NCBI RefSeq assembly: GCF_900624995.1
Contig: NZ_UYXQ01000008.1
Coordinates: 93,404 to 157,403, forward strand
Length of the DNA: 64,000 nucleotides
DNA from: Pseudomonas antarctica
Lineage (GTDB): Bacteria > Pseudomonadota > Gammaproteobacteria > Pseudomonadales > Pseudomonadaceae
Direction of reading: 5' to 3'
Part shown: positions 24,522 through 33,342 of the stretch, piece by piece
Layout: each line of letters begins with the position of its first letter
How positions within the stretch are numbered: position 1 is the first letter of the stretch
Made by a program: the position numbers and the translations under genes
The notes under the pieces: generated by a model
What the model was told of the DNA's origin: nothing
Databases searched by the model: none
Seen by the model: only the letters and a program-made list of their open reading frames with translations

Positions 24522-24755
24522 AGTGTTTGTTTTTTCTAATATAGTACATTGTCTTTTGGCGTGAACTATAGGGCTTCTTTATCATGTTGGTGAGGGCCTT
24601 TTTAGGGGATTAACTCCAGAAATATTGTTGTATGGTAGTTTTTTTCGATGGCTTATTTTTAAGACTGCTATTTGTCTATGTTTTAGATTTTTGGTGTTTT
24701 AATTGATCGGTTCTATTGGTTTTTTGGAATTTCCATTTTTTACCTAGGCGAGCAC
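24522..24755. other. AT-rich gene-free gap
   Basis: 234 bp between the convergent UvrA-like gene and the truncated recombinase. T-rich runs but no clear hairpin terminator, and no gene. Confidence 0.55.
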
Positions 24756-25568
24756 TTAGGCTGCCCGCAATTCGTGGAAGCCTTTGAGGTCGTGCTGATG
24801 GAGGATGTTCCGTGCGGGACGGACGATTCCCTGTTGGAAATCGAGGTAGCGTTCGTTCGGTGCAAGCAGATTGTGGCTACCCTCGGGTGAGACTTGTGCG
24901 GCATATATTAGTGCGTCGCGAACATGATCATTTACCGTAATCCAGCGAGGTGCCGACGCGCCTGAGCGGCCACCTTTAGTGCCGTCCTGAATGTTGATCT
25001 TGCCGTAGTACTCAGCCTCACGTTTTAAACGCGGTAGGTCCGCCAAAATGGCCTCGCGTAAGCGCATTCCGGCGGCTCGCGCCAAGTGCACGATGGCGGC
25101 AGCGCCTGGCATTTGGTGTTCGCAGAGTACGTCGACGATCCGTTTCACATGTTCGCGGTCTTGGCCTTGCGGCACCGATTGACGAACACTGGTGCGCCGC
25201 ATTCCCAACGCCTTGCTTGGACTCACGACCTTCACATACTGATCACCGCGAAGCGCAGCCATGGTCCGGTTCACGCTGGACAATCGGTTTTGCGCGGTGG
25301 CGATGCCTATAGCGCTTTGTTCAACTTGCTGACGCAGATATTTGGCGTATTCCATCAAGGTCTGCCGATCAATTTGCCGTGCATCGTTAAACCCCGTTCC
25401 ATCCTCCGACCGACACCACCGAACAAACGCCTGCCAGCGATCATTGTGCGCTTTGACGGTCCCATAATGCCCACCGTCAAACAGATCTTTTAATGCCTGT
25501 GGCCCGGCATAGCTCAACTGCCGACCGTAGCCAAAATTGCGTCCATCTCGCCTGCCCACCAATGCCAT
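24756..25568 (-). pseudogene. C-terminally truncated integrase/recombinase-domain protein
   Basis: 270 aa. Residues about 30-130 are a SAM-like core-binding domain (HNDRWQAFVRWCRSEDGTGF, EYAKYLRQQVEQSAIGIATA). From about 160 the tyrosine-recombinase-like catalytic fold begins with its first Arg in AAGMRLREAILADLP. It stops at GFHELRAA, just where box II (the His of HELR aligns with H-x-L-R) begins, so the His/Trp and nucleophilic Tyr that should follow are missing. Full-length relatives on integrative elements are longer. It is therefore either a remnant or a DNA-binding protein only. GC-rich, unlike the adjacent UvrA-like gene. Confidence 0.7.
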
Positions 25569-25843
25569 GATCGAACTCCTCTCGAAGCCAAAACTTTTAA
25601 AACTTTCCCCACGTCATCCCGCCAAGAATGTTGAGTGTTATCAGGGATCTAGGCCCCTGCGACCTGTGAGGATTGTCCACTAACGCGGGACTGACGGCTC
25701 TTTACGACCGGGAGCTTGGGCATCTCATGATCTGGCCTCCTGAACACCGATTCCGGTGGGCGGGTGGAGACTGCATTGGCTGACGAGGCCAATGCCGCGA
25801 GATCCTGAATCAGGTGAAGGCAGGGATGCGATGACCGGGGCAT

Positions 25844-25862
25844 ACCTGACTGTCAGTCAGGT
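25844..25862. repeat. Perfect 19-bp palindrome
   Basis: ACCTGACTG-T-CAGTCAGGT. It is too short in loop for an RNA hairpin terminator and fits a dimeric protein-binding site, though no adjacent gene explains it. Confidence 0.6.
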
Positions 25863-26266
25863 GCCGTCCATTCCCTGGGCTGCGGCACCATCATCTGCAT
25901 CGCTGTTGCTGGTGATTTCGGTGTTTGTCACGCCGATTGTCACGAGGGGGAATGCCGCAAAGCCTTGTACGAGTTGGGCTGCAGCAGCGGTAGGAGCGCC
26001 CGTCTCTTTCCGGAAGAAAGTGACGGGCGCAGGTTGGCGCAATGAAATGACCAAGCGGATAGGTTGCTGCAGGGCAGCTATGAAAGGGGGAAGTTGCCGC
26101 AGTGGGCACACTGGTAAAAGTAGGCATCCATCACATCGCTGTGACCGTGCGAGCCGCCGGACGCTAATCGCACTTTGGGAGAACCACCACGGTGTGGCGT
26201 AGCCTTAAAGGTTCTGGCTACCTGGGTTGCTGTCAACGACAGCGCTTGCCCGATCTTTTCTACGCC

Positions 26267-26356
26267 TGTGGATAATTTGGGTCAAGGCTCGAATTATCGG
26301 GAGTTCTGCGGCTGTGGATGAAATTATCCACCGGTGGAAATCAGTAGTTTTCCACA
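26267..26356. other. Cluster of DnaA-box-like motifs
   Basis: A perfect TTATCCACA (complement, 26267-26275), TCATCCACA (complement, 26313-26321), TTATCCACC (26324-26332) and TTTTCCACA (26348-26356) lie within 90 bp upstream of the integrase-gene 3' end. They also form partial inverted repeats. A replication or excision role is speculative. Confidence 0.4.
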
Positions 26357-26470
26357 GACAGTTTGCGTGGGCTTTAGATTTTTTAAATGAGGTCCATCCA
26401 AGCAGGGCGGCTTTGCAGCCCCGCTTGGATGGACCCGCGTGGAAGGGCGGACAACGGTGATCTCACAGGC

Positions 26471-27799
26471 TTACCCACGTTTGGATGCGCCACGGCTATT
26501 TTGTAGGGCCGTGATGTTGTCGCCGACTGGGTGAGCGAATTCGTGGGGTGTCACATGCCCATGGCGGTTGGCGTCGATGTAGTTGCTCCACCACGCCATG
26601 ATCAGCCTGCGCTGTTCGAGGAATTCGGCCTTGTGGATATACGCGGCACGCACACGGTTGCGTTCCTTGTGGCTCATTTGTCTTTCGATGGCTGCGTCGG
26701 TCCATAACCCGGACTCAAGCAGGGCGCTACAGGCCATGGTCCTGAAGCCGTGGCCGCACACGTCCTTGCTGGTGTCATAGCCGACGTTGCGGAGCATGGT
26801 GTTCACCGTGTTCTCGGACATGGGCTTCCAGTACTTGTGGTCGCCCGGTAGCACCAACTCTGAAAAGCGACTGAGGCTGCGCAGGCGCTCCAGTATTTCG
26901 ATGACCTGCGGCGATAGCGGAACCATTTGAATGTCGCCGTTCATCTTGGTCCCGCGTGTGGAGTTGCGTACCCCTTCAATTGGTGCGCGCGTATCGGGGA
27001 TTTCCCACATGGCGCGTTGGAAGTCGAACTCACTCCATCGAGCGAAGCGCAACTCGCTGGAGCGGACGAACACATGCAGAGTCAGCAGCACGGCAAGGCG
27101 CGTCAGCTCGCGGCCGTTGTAGTTGTCGATACGGTGTAGCAGTTCGGGTAGGCGGTTGAGGGAGAGGGCCGGGCGATGGACTGTGCGCGGCGCGTGAATC
27201 GAGCCTGCCAGATCCAGTGCAGGGTTCATGGTGATCTGCCGAGCCCTTTTGGCCCCGCGCATGATGGTGGATAAGTAGTTCTGTACCCGTAACGCCACAT
27301 CCATGGTGCCGCGTTCCTTGATGCGCTGGGTGATCTCTAGCAGGTCGTGGGTATCGAGTTCAGCGATGGGTCGTTGGCCGATTAGCGGGAAGACGTGGGT
27401 GCGCAGTCGGCTCATTACGGTTTTCGCGTGGCCTTCGGTCCAGCGGCGGGACATATCAGCGTGCCACTCCAGGGCGACGGTTTCGAAAAGCAGTGCCGCC
27501 CGCTGGGCTACGATCTTGGCCTTCTTCTTTTCTTCCATTGGGTCGAGATTGTCGAGCAGCAACGCCTTGGCTTCGTCTCGTTTACGTCGTGCGACGGAAA
27601 GGGTAACGATGGGGTAATTGCCGATGATGAGCGTACCTTCCTTGCCGTTGGGCTTGGTGTACTTCAAGCGCCAGGTCTTCACGCCATTGGGTTTGACGAA
27701 AAGGTACATGCCGCCACCGTCGAACAGTTTGTAGGCGCGCTCGCGGGTTTTGGCCGTGCGGCATTGCAGGTCGCTGAGAGGGATCGCTAGACGTGGCAT
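26471..27799 (-). CDS. P4-type tyrosine recombinase (island integrase)
   Basis: A 442-aa integrase. The N-terminal Arm-binding DUF4102-type domain has ERAYKLFDGGGMYLFVKPNG and WRLKYTKPNGKEGTLIIGNY. A core-binding domain follows (ALEWHADMSRRWTEGHAKTV). The catalytic domain has the first Arg in VRSSELRFARWSEFD, HGFRTMACSALLE (H-x-x-R), SHKERNRVRAAYIHKAEFLEQ with the nucleophilic Tyr. The start at 27799 (MPRLAIPLSDLQCR) is where family members begin; an upstream ATG would add 46 unrelated residues. It lies next to tRNA-Thr, transcribed away from it, the usual arrangement for integration into a tRNA 3' end. It appears intact. Confidence 0.93.
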   Translation of the reverse strand: MPRLAIPLSDLQCRTAKTRERAYKLFDGGGMYLFVKPNGVKTWRLKYTKPNGKEGTLIIGNYPIVTLSVARRKRDEAKALLLDNLDPMEEKKKAKIVAQRAALLFETVALEWHADMSRRWTEGHAKTVMSRLRTHVFPLIGQRPIAELDTHDLLEITQRIKERGTMDVALRVQNYLSTIMRGAKRARQITMNPALDLAGSIHAPRTVHRPALSLNRLPELLHRIDNYNGRELTRLAVLLTLHVFVRSSELRFARWSEFDFQRAMWEIPDTRAPIEGVRNSTRGTKMNGDIQMVPLSPQVIEILERLRSLSRFSELVLPGDHKYWKPMSENTVNTMLRNVGYDTSKDVCGHGFRTMACSALLESGLWTDAAIERQMSHKERNRVRAAYIHKAEFLEQRRLIMAWWSNYIDANRHGHVTPHEFAHPVGDNITALQNSRGASKRG

Positions 27800-27892
27800 A
27801 GGGGTACGCGCTCCTGACCGGGAAATCGCAGTACCCCTAACATACCCTCGGGGAAGGGGGATTTTGTTGGATCCCGACAGAGGGTCCTGGAA

Positions 27893-27920
27893 CGAAAAAA
27901 CCCGCCAAAGGGCGGGTTTT
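27893..27920 (-). terminator. Island-supplied terminator of tRNA-Thr
   Basis: AAAACCCGCC and GGCGGGTTTT form a strong stem with a 4-nt loop. On the minus strand T residues follow the stem. It lies about 45 bp past the tRNA 3' end, inside the island, replacing the displaced native terminator at 14628-14660. Confidence 0.85.
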
Positions 27921-27963
27921 CGGGGCTTCCAGAGCACTCGGTGGAATGCAATGGAGCCTAATA

Positions 27964-28039
<76 letters not shown>

Positions 28040-28053
28040 GTGTTAGGGCGACG

Positions 28054-28081
28054 ATTATAGCGATTGGCAAGCTTCTGTAAA
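28054..28081 (-). promoter_or_regulatory. Promoter of tRNA-Thr
   Basis: TTTACA, 16-bp spacer and TATAAT on the minus strand, ending 15 bp before the tRNA 5' end. Confidence 0.7.
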
Positions 28082-28489
28082 CCCCTGAATTCTGACTATT
28101 TTTGCAGAAGTGAAGGTTTTTTTGCGATCCCCGCTTTTTCGTCGCTTCAGGGCCTGCAAATCAGCTCAATTCCCGTCGCCGCAATCGTCGGTGAATTTCA
28201 GCTATTTCAGCATCTGCGCCTGGCCCTTGGAGTCCAGATACGTCATCCGCGCATTCACTCGGCCGCAGCCCGTACGGGTGTCCTCTGGGGTATCAACGGT
28301 GGGTGGAGTTCATTGAATGCCTCGGAGGTAGCTGGGCTGTGTGCGGGTTTTGTCGGGTTGTGTATTGCGTGGCGTCATGCCACTCATCTGAAAGCATTTC
28401 GTTACAAACACCTAAATACTGACAGCATCAGTTTGATATCACAGAATGCGCGCCACAATAATTCAGCGGTTTAAACCTGGGAGCAGTCA
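28082..28489. other. Gene-free region upstream of the bcsQ-like genes
   Basis: About 400 bp right of the tRNA promoter. The 136-codon plus-strand frame here has no ribosome site or recognisable sequence. An AT-richer stretch (28390-28470) probably carries the promoter of the first bcsQ-like gene. Confidence 0.5.
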
Positions 28490-29404
28490 GTGGGGCGTGC
28501 AGATCACAGTTCAACACCAAGCACTGCGCTGGCTGAGCCTTTGCAGCGTTTGCTCGATCAATTGAACCAAGGTGCCGCGCAGTGTCTTCCTCCGCCTGAG
28601 GTGGTTGAAGGCCCGCATGGCGAGGTGTATTCGGATGCTTCGGCGCCGAAGGTTGTGGTGGTGGTGTCTGCCACGGGCGGTGTGGGGCGCAGCACGTTGG
28701 TGGCGGCGCTTGCCAGTGGTTTGCAGCGTCAGGGGCATCCGGCGTTGGCGTTGGACCTGGACCCGCAAAACGCGCTGCGTGATCACTTGTGCCCGGGGTT
28801 TGATTTGCCGGGGCTCGGGGCTGTCAGCTTGCTCAACCAGACGTGGGAGGCCTTGCCTAAGCGCGGGTTTGCCGGGTGCCGTGTGGTGGCCTTTGGCGAG
28901 ACCGACCCGGTGCAGCAACAAAGCCTGAATCGTTGGTTGGGGCAGGACCTCGAGTTTCTGCGCAAGCGTTTGGCCGGGCTCGGGCTGAATGGGCAGGACA
29001 CGGTGGTTATCGATGTGCCTGCGGGTAATTCGGTGTACCTCAGCCAGGCGCTGTCGGTGGCGGATGCGGTGTTGGTGGTGGTCCAGCCGGACGCGGCTTC
29101 GTTTCGCCGCTTGGCGAAGATGGACGAAGTGCTCGCGCCGTACCTCGCCAGCGAATCGCCGCCGCAACGGTTTTACGTGATCAACCAAGTGGACGCTGGC
29201 CACGCCTTCAGCCAGGACATGGCCTTGGTGTTCAAGCTGCGCCTGGGCGATGCAGTGCTGGGTGCGGTGCATCGCGACCCTGCTTTCAGCGAGGCACAGG
29301 CCTACGGGCGCGATCCGCTCGACCCGTCGCTTAACAGCGTAGGCTGCCAGGATATAAATGCGTTATGTCGGGCCCTGATGGGGCGCCTGCATGAAGGCCA
29401 TTAA
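28490..29404 (+). CDS. BcsQ/YhjQ-like MinD-family ATPase, copy 1
   Basis: A 304-aa ParA/MinD-superfamily protein of the cellulose-associated BcsQ (YhjQ, WssA-like) type, which places cellulose machinery at the cell pole. It starts at a GTG preceded by GGGAG. A variable Ser/Pro-rich N-terminus (about 1-50) precedes the deviant Walker A SATGGVGRSTLVAALASGLQ, with Arg where ParA has Lys. LALDLDPQNALRDH, VVIDVPAGNSVYLSQAL and VVVQPDAASFRRL follow. A paralogue lies 168 bp downstream. No bcsA/wssB or other cellulose genes occur in the window, so the usual partner is missing or elsewhere. Confidence 0.8.
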   Translation: MGRADHSSTPSTALAEPLQRLLDQLNQGAAQCLPPPEVVEGPHGEVYSDASAPKVVVVVSATGGVGRSTLVAALASGLQRQGHPALALDLDPQNALRDHLCPGFDLPGLGAVSLLNQTWEALPKRGFAGCRVVAFGETDPVQQQSLNRWLGQDLEFLRKRLAGLGLNGQDTVVIDVPAGNSVYLSQALSVADAVLVVVQPDAASFRRLAKMDEVLAPYLASESPPQRFYVINQVDAGHAFSQDMALVFKLRLGDAVLGAVHRDPAFSEAQAYGRDPLDPSLNSVGCQDINALCRALMGRLHEGH

Positions 29405-29572
29405 TTTGACTTTTTGCCGCCTGTCTAAAAAACAATCAGCAAAAACATCAAAATAATGACACTTTGCCGCGCCTGTCACAGAATGCGTCACTAAGACGCC
29501 CATAATAAGACCTGCGGTAAGTGCCTGCTTGCCGACCTTCACGTCTTTAAGCTGCGTCGTGAGGAGTTGGCT

Positions 29573-30478
29573 ATGAGCCTTAGCGAAGAACTTCTGGCGT
29601 TGTTCGGCAAGAACGTCACCCGTGATGCCCAAGGCATTAATGCGCGCATGCACTTTTTTGGCAGCGTGCCGGCTAATGAAACCAACCCTGCCCACGCCCA
29701 ATTGACTGATATCGCAGCGCTGCGTCCCAAAGTGGTGGCGTTGGTGTCGATGAATGGCGGCGTCGGCCGTAGCACTCTGGCCACGGCCTTGAGCAGCGGT
29801 TTGCAGCGTTATGGCGAATCCGTTGTGGCGTTGGACCTGGACCCGCAGAACGCCTTGCACCATCACTTCGGCGTCAGTGCCGCGTTGCCCGGTATCGGCC
29901 GCACCAGCCTGGAGCACGGGCAGTGGAGCCCTTTGCAGCAGCTCGGCTTTGCCGGTTGCCAGGTTATTACCTTTGGCGATATCGACATTCAGCAGCAGGA
30001 AAACCTCGAGCGTTGGCTCAAGCACGAGCCCACCTGGTTGGCGCAGCGCCTCGCGTCTTTGGGGCTGAGCGAGCGGCAGACGGTGATCATCGATACCCCC
30101 GCTGGCAATAACGTCTACTTCCATCAGGCGCTGACCGTCGCCGATGTGGTGTTGGTGATTGTGCAAGCCGATGCCGCGTGCCTTGGCACCTTGGATCATC
30201 TGGATGTGCTGCTCGCCCCGCACCTTGAGGGCGACAACCCACCGACTGTGCAGGGGGTGGTCAATCAGGTGGATGAGGGCAACCCTTTCAGCCTGGACAT
30301 GGTTGAGGCGTTCAAACAGCGCCTTGGCACGGCGCCGTTGGAGGTTCATCGCGATATGGCAATCAACGAGGCACTGGCGTTCGCCGCCGACCCGTTGGAC
30401 AACGTGGCGAAACGCTTGGCGATTGACGATATCGGCGAGATTTGCCAGGTGCTGAGGGCGGCTAAAAGAAGCACTTAA
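29573..30478 (+). CDS. BcsQ/YhjQ-like MinD-family ATPase, copy 2
   Basis: 301 aa from ATG 29573, which follows GAGGAG at ideal spacing. It aligns along its length with the preceding gene: SMNGGVGRSTLATALSSGLQ, VALDLDPQNALHHHFG, GFAGCQVITFGD, VIIDTPAGNNVYFHQALTVA, VNQVDEGNPFSLDM. The N-terminus (SLSEELLALFGKNV...HFFGSV) differs. It looks like a tandem duplicate or the pair corresponding to the two MinD-like genes that flank some Pseudomonas wss cellulose operons (recollection). No cellulose synthase gene is adjacent. The 3' side is followed by 240 bp without a gene. Confidence 0.8.
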   Translation: MSLSEELLALFGKNVTRDAQGINARMHFFGSVPANETNPAHAQLTDIAALRPKVVALVSMNGGVGRSTLATALSSGLQRYGESVVALDLDPQNALHHHFGVSAALPGIGRTSLEHGQWSPLQQLGFAGCQVITFGDIDIQQQENLERWLKHEPTWLAQRLASLGLSERQTVIIDTPAGNNVYFHQALTVADVVLVIVQADAACLGTLDHLDVLLAPHLEGDNPPTVQGVVNQVDEGNPFSLDMVEAFKQRLGTAPLEVHRDMAINEALAFAADPLDNVAKRLAIDDIGEICQVLRAAKRST

Positions 30479-30718
30479 AGTGCGGTTTATACGCTTAACG
30501 CCAGAGGCTTATGCACAATCGGTTGGTTGAACCTGTCAGCAAACAGCCATTTTGTGGCGCTGTTCTCAGCGCGCTGCAACTGCCTGTTTTGTGTGCGTTT
30601 TATTATGTGAACAAAAAATGACCAGGGCGCCTTTTGCCCTGTAGCGCTGATAGCTACAGCCTCTGTAAAGATTTCATCAACAGAGTTATCCACAGGGCGT
30701 GTGTAGGATTTTTGCCCT

Positions 30719-31906
30719 CTAATCGCGCTCGGCCAGCACCATCAAGTTGCGCGGGGTCAACGTCGTTTCGCAGAAGTTGCCTATCTTGACGTTGTAGCCC
30801 TGTTCCGCCAAAAAAAGTGCCCGATCCAGCACCAGCCACATTTCCAGTGGGCGCCGAAACAGACCGCGCACTAACTCCAAGTTTCGCACGTGGGCCAGGC
30901 GCCGCCAGCCGTGCGCCTCCAGCGCCGCCCAATCCTGCTCGCCTGTGGATAAACCTTTGAGGCTCGCCAGCGCTTGGCAGTAGTCAGCGAAGGGTTCACT
31001 CAGCCAATTGGCGGGCAGGGACGGTGTAGGCAGGTACTCGTCGCAGCCGCGCAGTTGCCGTTGTAGTTGATCGAAACCCAGGCGCCGCGCCATGGACGTA
31101 TCCCGTTGCTGGCGTACGCGGTTGCCGGCGGTGACTGTTTCGCTCAGCGGCAGGCCCACGTCTTCAATCGACAGCTTAAGTTTCGACGCGCGCCCCGCGC
31201 CAGACACAGCTTGATAGCGGTCGGCATTGATGCGGTTGTAACAGCAGGGCGCCAGCGCCAGTTGTTTGCAGCCAGCCGCGCTGGCCAATTGCAGCAGGCG
31301 CACATGCAGGTCGCCGCAGGCATGCAGGGCGACAGGGGTTTGCTCGGAGCTGATCGTCACATCCGCCATCACGTCTTGCAGGCGATGGGTGGCAGGTAAG
31401 CCATGGTGCTCGCTCAAGGCCTGACCCGAGGCGATCAGGGCTGGGTCGTATTCCAGGCACGTCAGCTGCTGGCCGGGTTGCAGCAGGCGGCGGCCGAGAT
31501 GGCCTTTGCCGGCGCACCAGTCCAGCCAGTGCGTGGGCGTCTGCGCGAAATGCAGCGCGGCGCCGAAGGCTTCGATCTGTTGCCACTTGCGGCCCGGCAC
31601 GTCGACATTCAGTCGATGGCGAGCGGGTTCCAGCGCCTGTGTCGGTAATTTATCCACAGCACTGAGCCGCAGCGCCTGTTCGGCCAGCTGTGGAAAAGGC
31701 GCGGGCGCCGGCAGTTCGTGAGGGCGGTTGTGGCAGCTATCAGCGTCGGCCAACGAGCGTTGGCGCAGCCACTGGGCCAGCTCGGGATGCTGGGTTTCCC
31801 AGGGTAAGTGCAGATGGGTAAAGGGCCGTGGTCGCCACAGCCCTTGGTGCTCGATTAAAAACGCATCCAGCGCCGCAAAGCGCGCTTCAACGTCCTTGGC
31901 AGGCAT
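30719..31906 (-). CDS. SAM-dependent methyltransferase of the GSTCD/METTL25 type
   Basis: 395 aa. A Rossmann methyltransferase core starts near residue 145: THWLDWCAGKGHLGRRLLQ is motif I, CLEYDPALIASGQAL the acidic loop, and VALHACGDLHVRLLQLA with LALAPCCYNRI the later motifs. A Cys-Cys-Tyr-Asn signature of this kind is shared with eukaryotic GSTCD/METTL25 proteins. Substrate unknown. It overlaps by 20 bp the end of the permease gene upstream and so sits at the tail of the ABC transporter operon, although no functional link is obvious. Confidence 0.75.
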   Translation of the reverse strand: MPAKDVEARFAALDAFLIEHQGLWRPRPFTHLHLPWETQHPELAQWLRQRSLADADSCHNRPHELPAPAPFPQLAEQALRLSAVDKLPTQALEPARHRLNVDVPGRKWQQIEAFGAALHFAQTPTHWLDWCAGKGHLGRRLLQPGQQLTCLEYDPALIASGQALSEHHGLPATHRLQDVMADVTISSEQTPVALHACGDLHVRLLQLASAAGCKQLALAPCCYNRINADRYQAVSGAGRASKLKLSIEDVGLPLSETVTAGNRVRQQRDTSMARRLGFDQLQRQLRGCDEYLPTPSLPANWLSEPFADYCQALASLKGLSTGEQDWAALEAHGWRRLAHVRNLELVRGLFRRPLEMWLVLDRALFLAEQGYNVKIGNFCETTLTPRNLMVLAERD

Positions 31907-32576
31907 CGACGCGCAGCCAGCGTTCGAGCAGTTTGAAGCCGCGTACCAGGATGTAGGAAATCAGCAGGTAGAACACGCCGGCGGTCAAGAACATCTCAAC
32001 TGTCAGGTAGTTGCGCGCAATGATGGTCCTGGCCATGCCGGTCAGTTCCAGCAGCGTCACGGTGCTTGCGAGGGAGCTGGCCTTGAGCATCAAAATGACT
32101 TCGTTGCTGTAGGCCGGCAGGCCGATGCGGGCCGCGCGAGGCAGGATGATATAGAACAGTGTTTTTGGCTTGGACATGCCCAAGGCACGGGATGCTTCGA
32201 TTTCACCCGGTGGGATCGCCTGGATGGCACCGCGCAGGATCTCGGCGATATAAGCTGCCGTGTGCAGTGTCATCGTGGCCGTGGCACACCAAAAAGGGTC
32301 ACGCAGATAAGTCCACATGAAGCTTGCGCGCACAGCGTCGAACTGCGCCAGACCGTAGTAGACCAGGAACAACTGCACCAGCAGCGGTGTGCCGCGAAAG
32401 AAGAAGATGTAAGCGTAGGGCAGCGAGCGGACATACCAGCGTTTGGAGGAGCGAGCGATACCCAGCGGGATCGCCAGAATCAGCCCGAGGATCACGGCGA
32501 TGCCGACCAGTTCCAGGGTGAGGATGGCGCCCTGAATAAACTTCGGCAGCCACTTATAGATGACTTCCCATTCCAT
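31887..32576 (-). CDS. Basic amino-acid ABC transporter permease (HisM-like)
   Basis: Inner-membrane permease of the polar amino-acid uptake family, 229 aa, with five or so membrane segments and the EAA loop (EIEASRALGMSKPKTLFYIILPRA) that contacts the ATPase. The start MEWEVIYKWLPKF overlaps the stop of the companion permease (TAATG). A longer frame upstream is that gene's shadow. It pairs with the HisQ-like subunit to make the pore for lysine/arginine/ornithine/histidine-type substrates. The exact substrate cannot be read. Confidence 0.9.
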   Translation of the reverse strand: MEWEVIYKWLPKFIQGAILTLELVGIAVILGLILAIPLGIARSSKRWYVRSLPYAYIFFFRGTPLLVQLFLVYYGLAQFDAVRASFMWTYLRDPFWCATATMTLHTAAYIAEILRGAIQAIPPGEIEASRALGMSKPKTLFYIILPRAARIGLPAYSNEVILMLKASSLASTVTLLELTGMARTIIARNYLTVEMFLTAGVFYLLISYILVRGFKLLERWLRVDACQGR

Positions 32577-33268
32577 TACGTCGTCCTCACGAAGCCGCGG
32601 GCGGCGCGTTTTTCCAGGAAGTGCATAGCCACCATCGACAGCGACGTCAGGCCCAAATAAATGAACGCGGCGACTAGATAAAAGGTGAAAGGCTGTCGGG
32701 TGACAGTTACGGCGATTTGCGCGTGGCGCATGATTTCTTCGAGGCCGATGACCGTGACCAGTGCGGTGTCTTTCATTAGGATCAGGAACAGATTGCCCAG
32801 GCCCGGCAGGGCGATACGCCACATCTGCGGCATGATCAGGCGGGTGAAGATGCGAAACTTCGACAACCCCAACGCCACACCGGCTTCGCGATGACCCTTG
32901 GGTATGGCGATGATTGCGCCGCGTAATACCTCTGTAGCGTACGCCCCGAAACACAGCCCCAATGCGATCACGCCGGCCGCGAAGGCGCTGAGCGAAAGGT
33001 CAGGTATGTCGAATACCTCACCCAGGCTGCGCATCGCAGTGATCGTGCCGAAATAAATCAGCAAAACCCACAACAGTTCCGGCACGCCGCGAACAATGGT
33101 CGAGTATGCACCCCCAAGCCATTGCAACGGCTTGTAAGGCGATGTCTTGGCCAAGGCGCCGGCAAGGCCCAGCACCAGCCCCAGGCACAGGGCCGTGAGC
33201 GCCAGTTTGACGGTCATCAGCGCGCCAGCGGCGAGCGCCGGGCCGAATCCGTAGAGATCGAAATTCAT
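32576..33268 (-). CDS. Basic amino-acid ABC transporter permease (HisQ-like)
   Basis: 230-aa inner-membrane subunit. MNFDLYGFGPALAAGALMTV begins the first membrane segment. IVRGVPELLWVLLIYFG and the EAA loop (GHREAGVALGLSKFRIFTRL) are typical of HisQ/ArtQ. It lies 74 bp downstream of the binding-protein gene, with a strong stem-loop in between, and is coupled to the second permease by a 1-base overlap. Confidence 0.9.
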   Translation of the reverse strand: MNFDLYGFGPALAAGALMTVKLALTALCLGLVLGLAGALAKTSPYKPLQWLGGAYSTIVRGVPELLWVLLIYFGTITAMRSLGEVFDIPDLSLSAFAAGVIALGLCFGAYATEVLRGAIIAIPKGHREAGVALGLSKFRIFTRLIMPQMWRIALPGLGNLFLILMKDTALVTVIGLEEIMRHAQIAVTVTRQPFTFYLVAAFIYLGLTSLSMVAMHFLEKRAARGFVRTT

Positions 33269-33302
33269 GGTGTTTTCATATCGCGGCAGGCATTGCTAAA
33301 AG

Positions 33303-33328
33303 CCGGCGCGCTCAAGCGAGCGCGTCGG
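33303..33328 (-). promoter_or_regulatory. Intra-operon stem-loop after the binding-protein gene
   Basis: An 11-bp stem (33303-33313 with 33318-33328, one G-T pair) closes a 4-nt loop, with no U tract. Such hairpins after periplasmic binding-protein genes protect the upstream mRNA, so the binding protein is made in excess of the permeases (known principle, inferred here). Confidence 0.65.
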
Positions 33329-33342
33329 TCAGGCCGTTCAGA

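Larger units (their letters stand above)
25569..26470. other. Gene-free island segment of about 900 bp
   Basis: No ORF here has both a ribosome site and recognisable sequence. The 148-codon plus-strand frame at 25756 looks like chance. It contains a perfect 19-bp palindrome (25844-25862) and a group of DnaA-box-like sites (26267-26356). It is probably decayed mobile-element DNA with possible regulatory or origin function. Confidence 0.55.

Noticed and set aside
25756..26202. 148-codon plus-strand ORF in the island
   Set aside because: No ribosome site, no recognisable sequence, interrupted by palindromic DNA. Reads like chance in GC-rich debris.
28064..28474. 136-codon plus-strand ORF upstream of the first bcsQ-like gene
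   Set aside because: It begins inside the tRNA-Thr promoter, lacks a ribosome site and has no family resemblance.
30686..30694. Perfect DnaA box TTATCCACA before the methyltransferase gene end
   Set aside because: Isolated single site, expected occasionally by chance, not near dnaA or an origin-like region.
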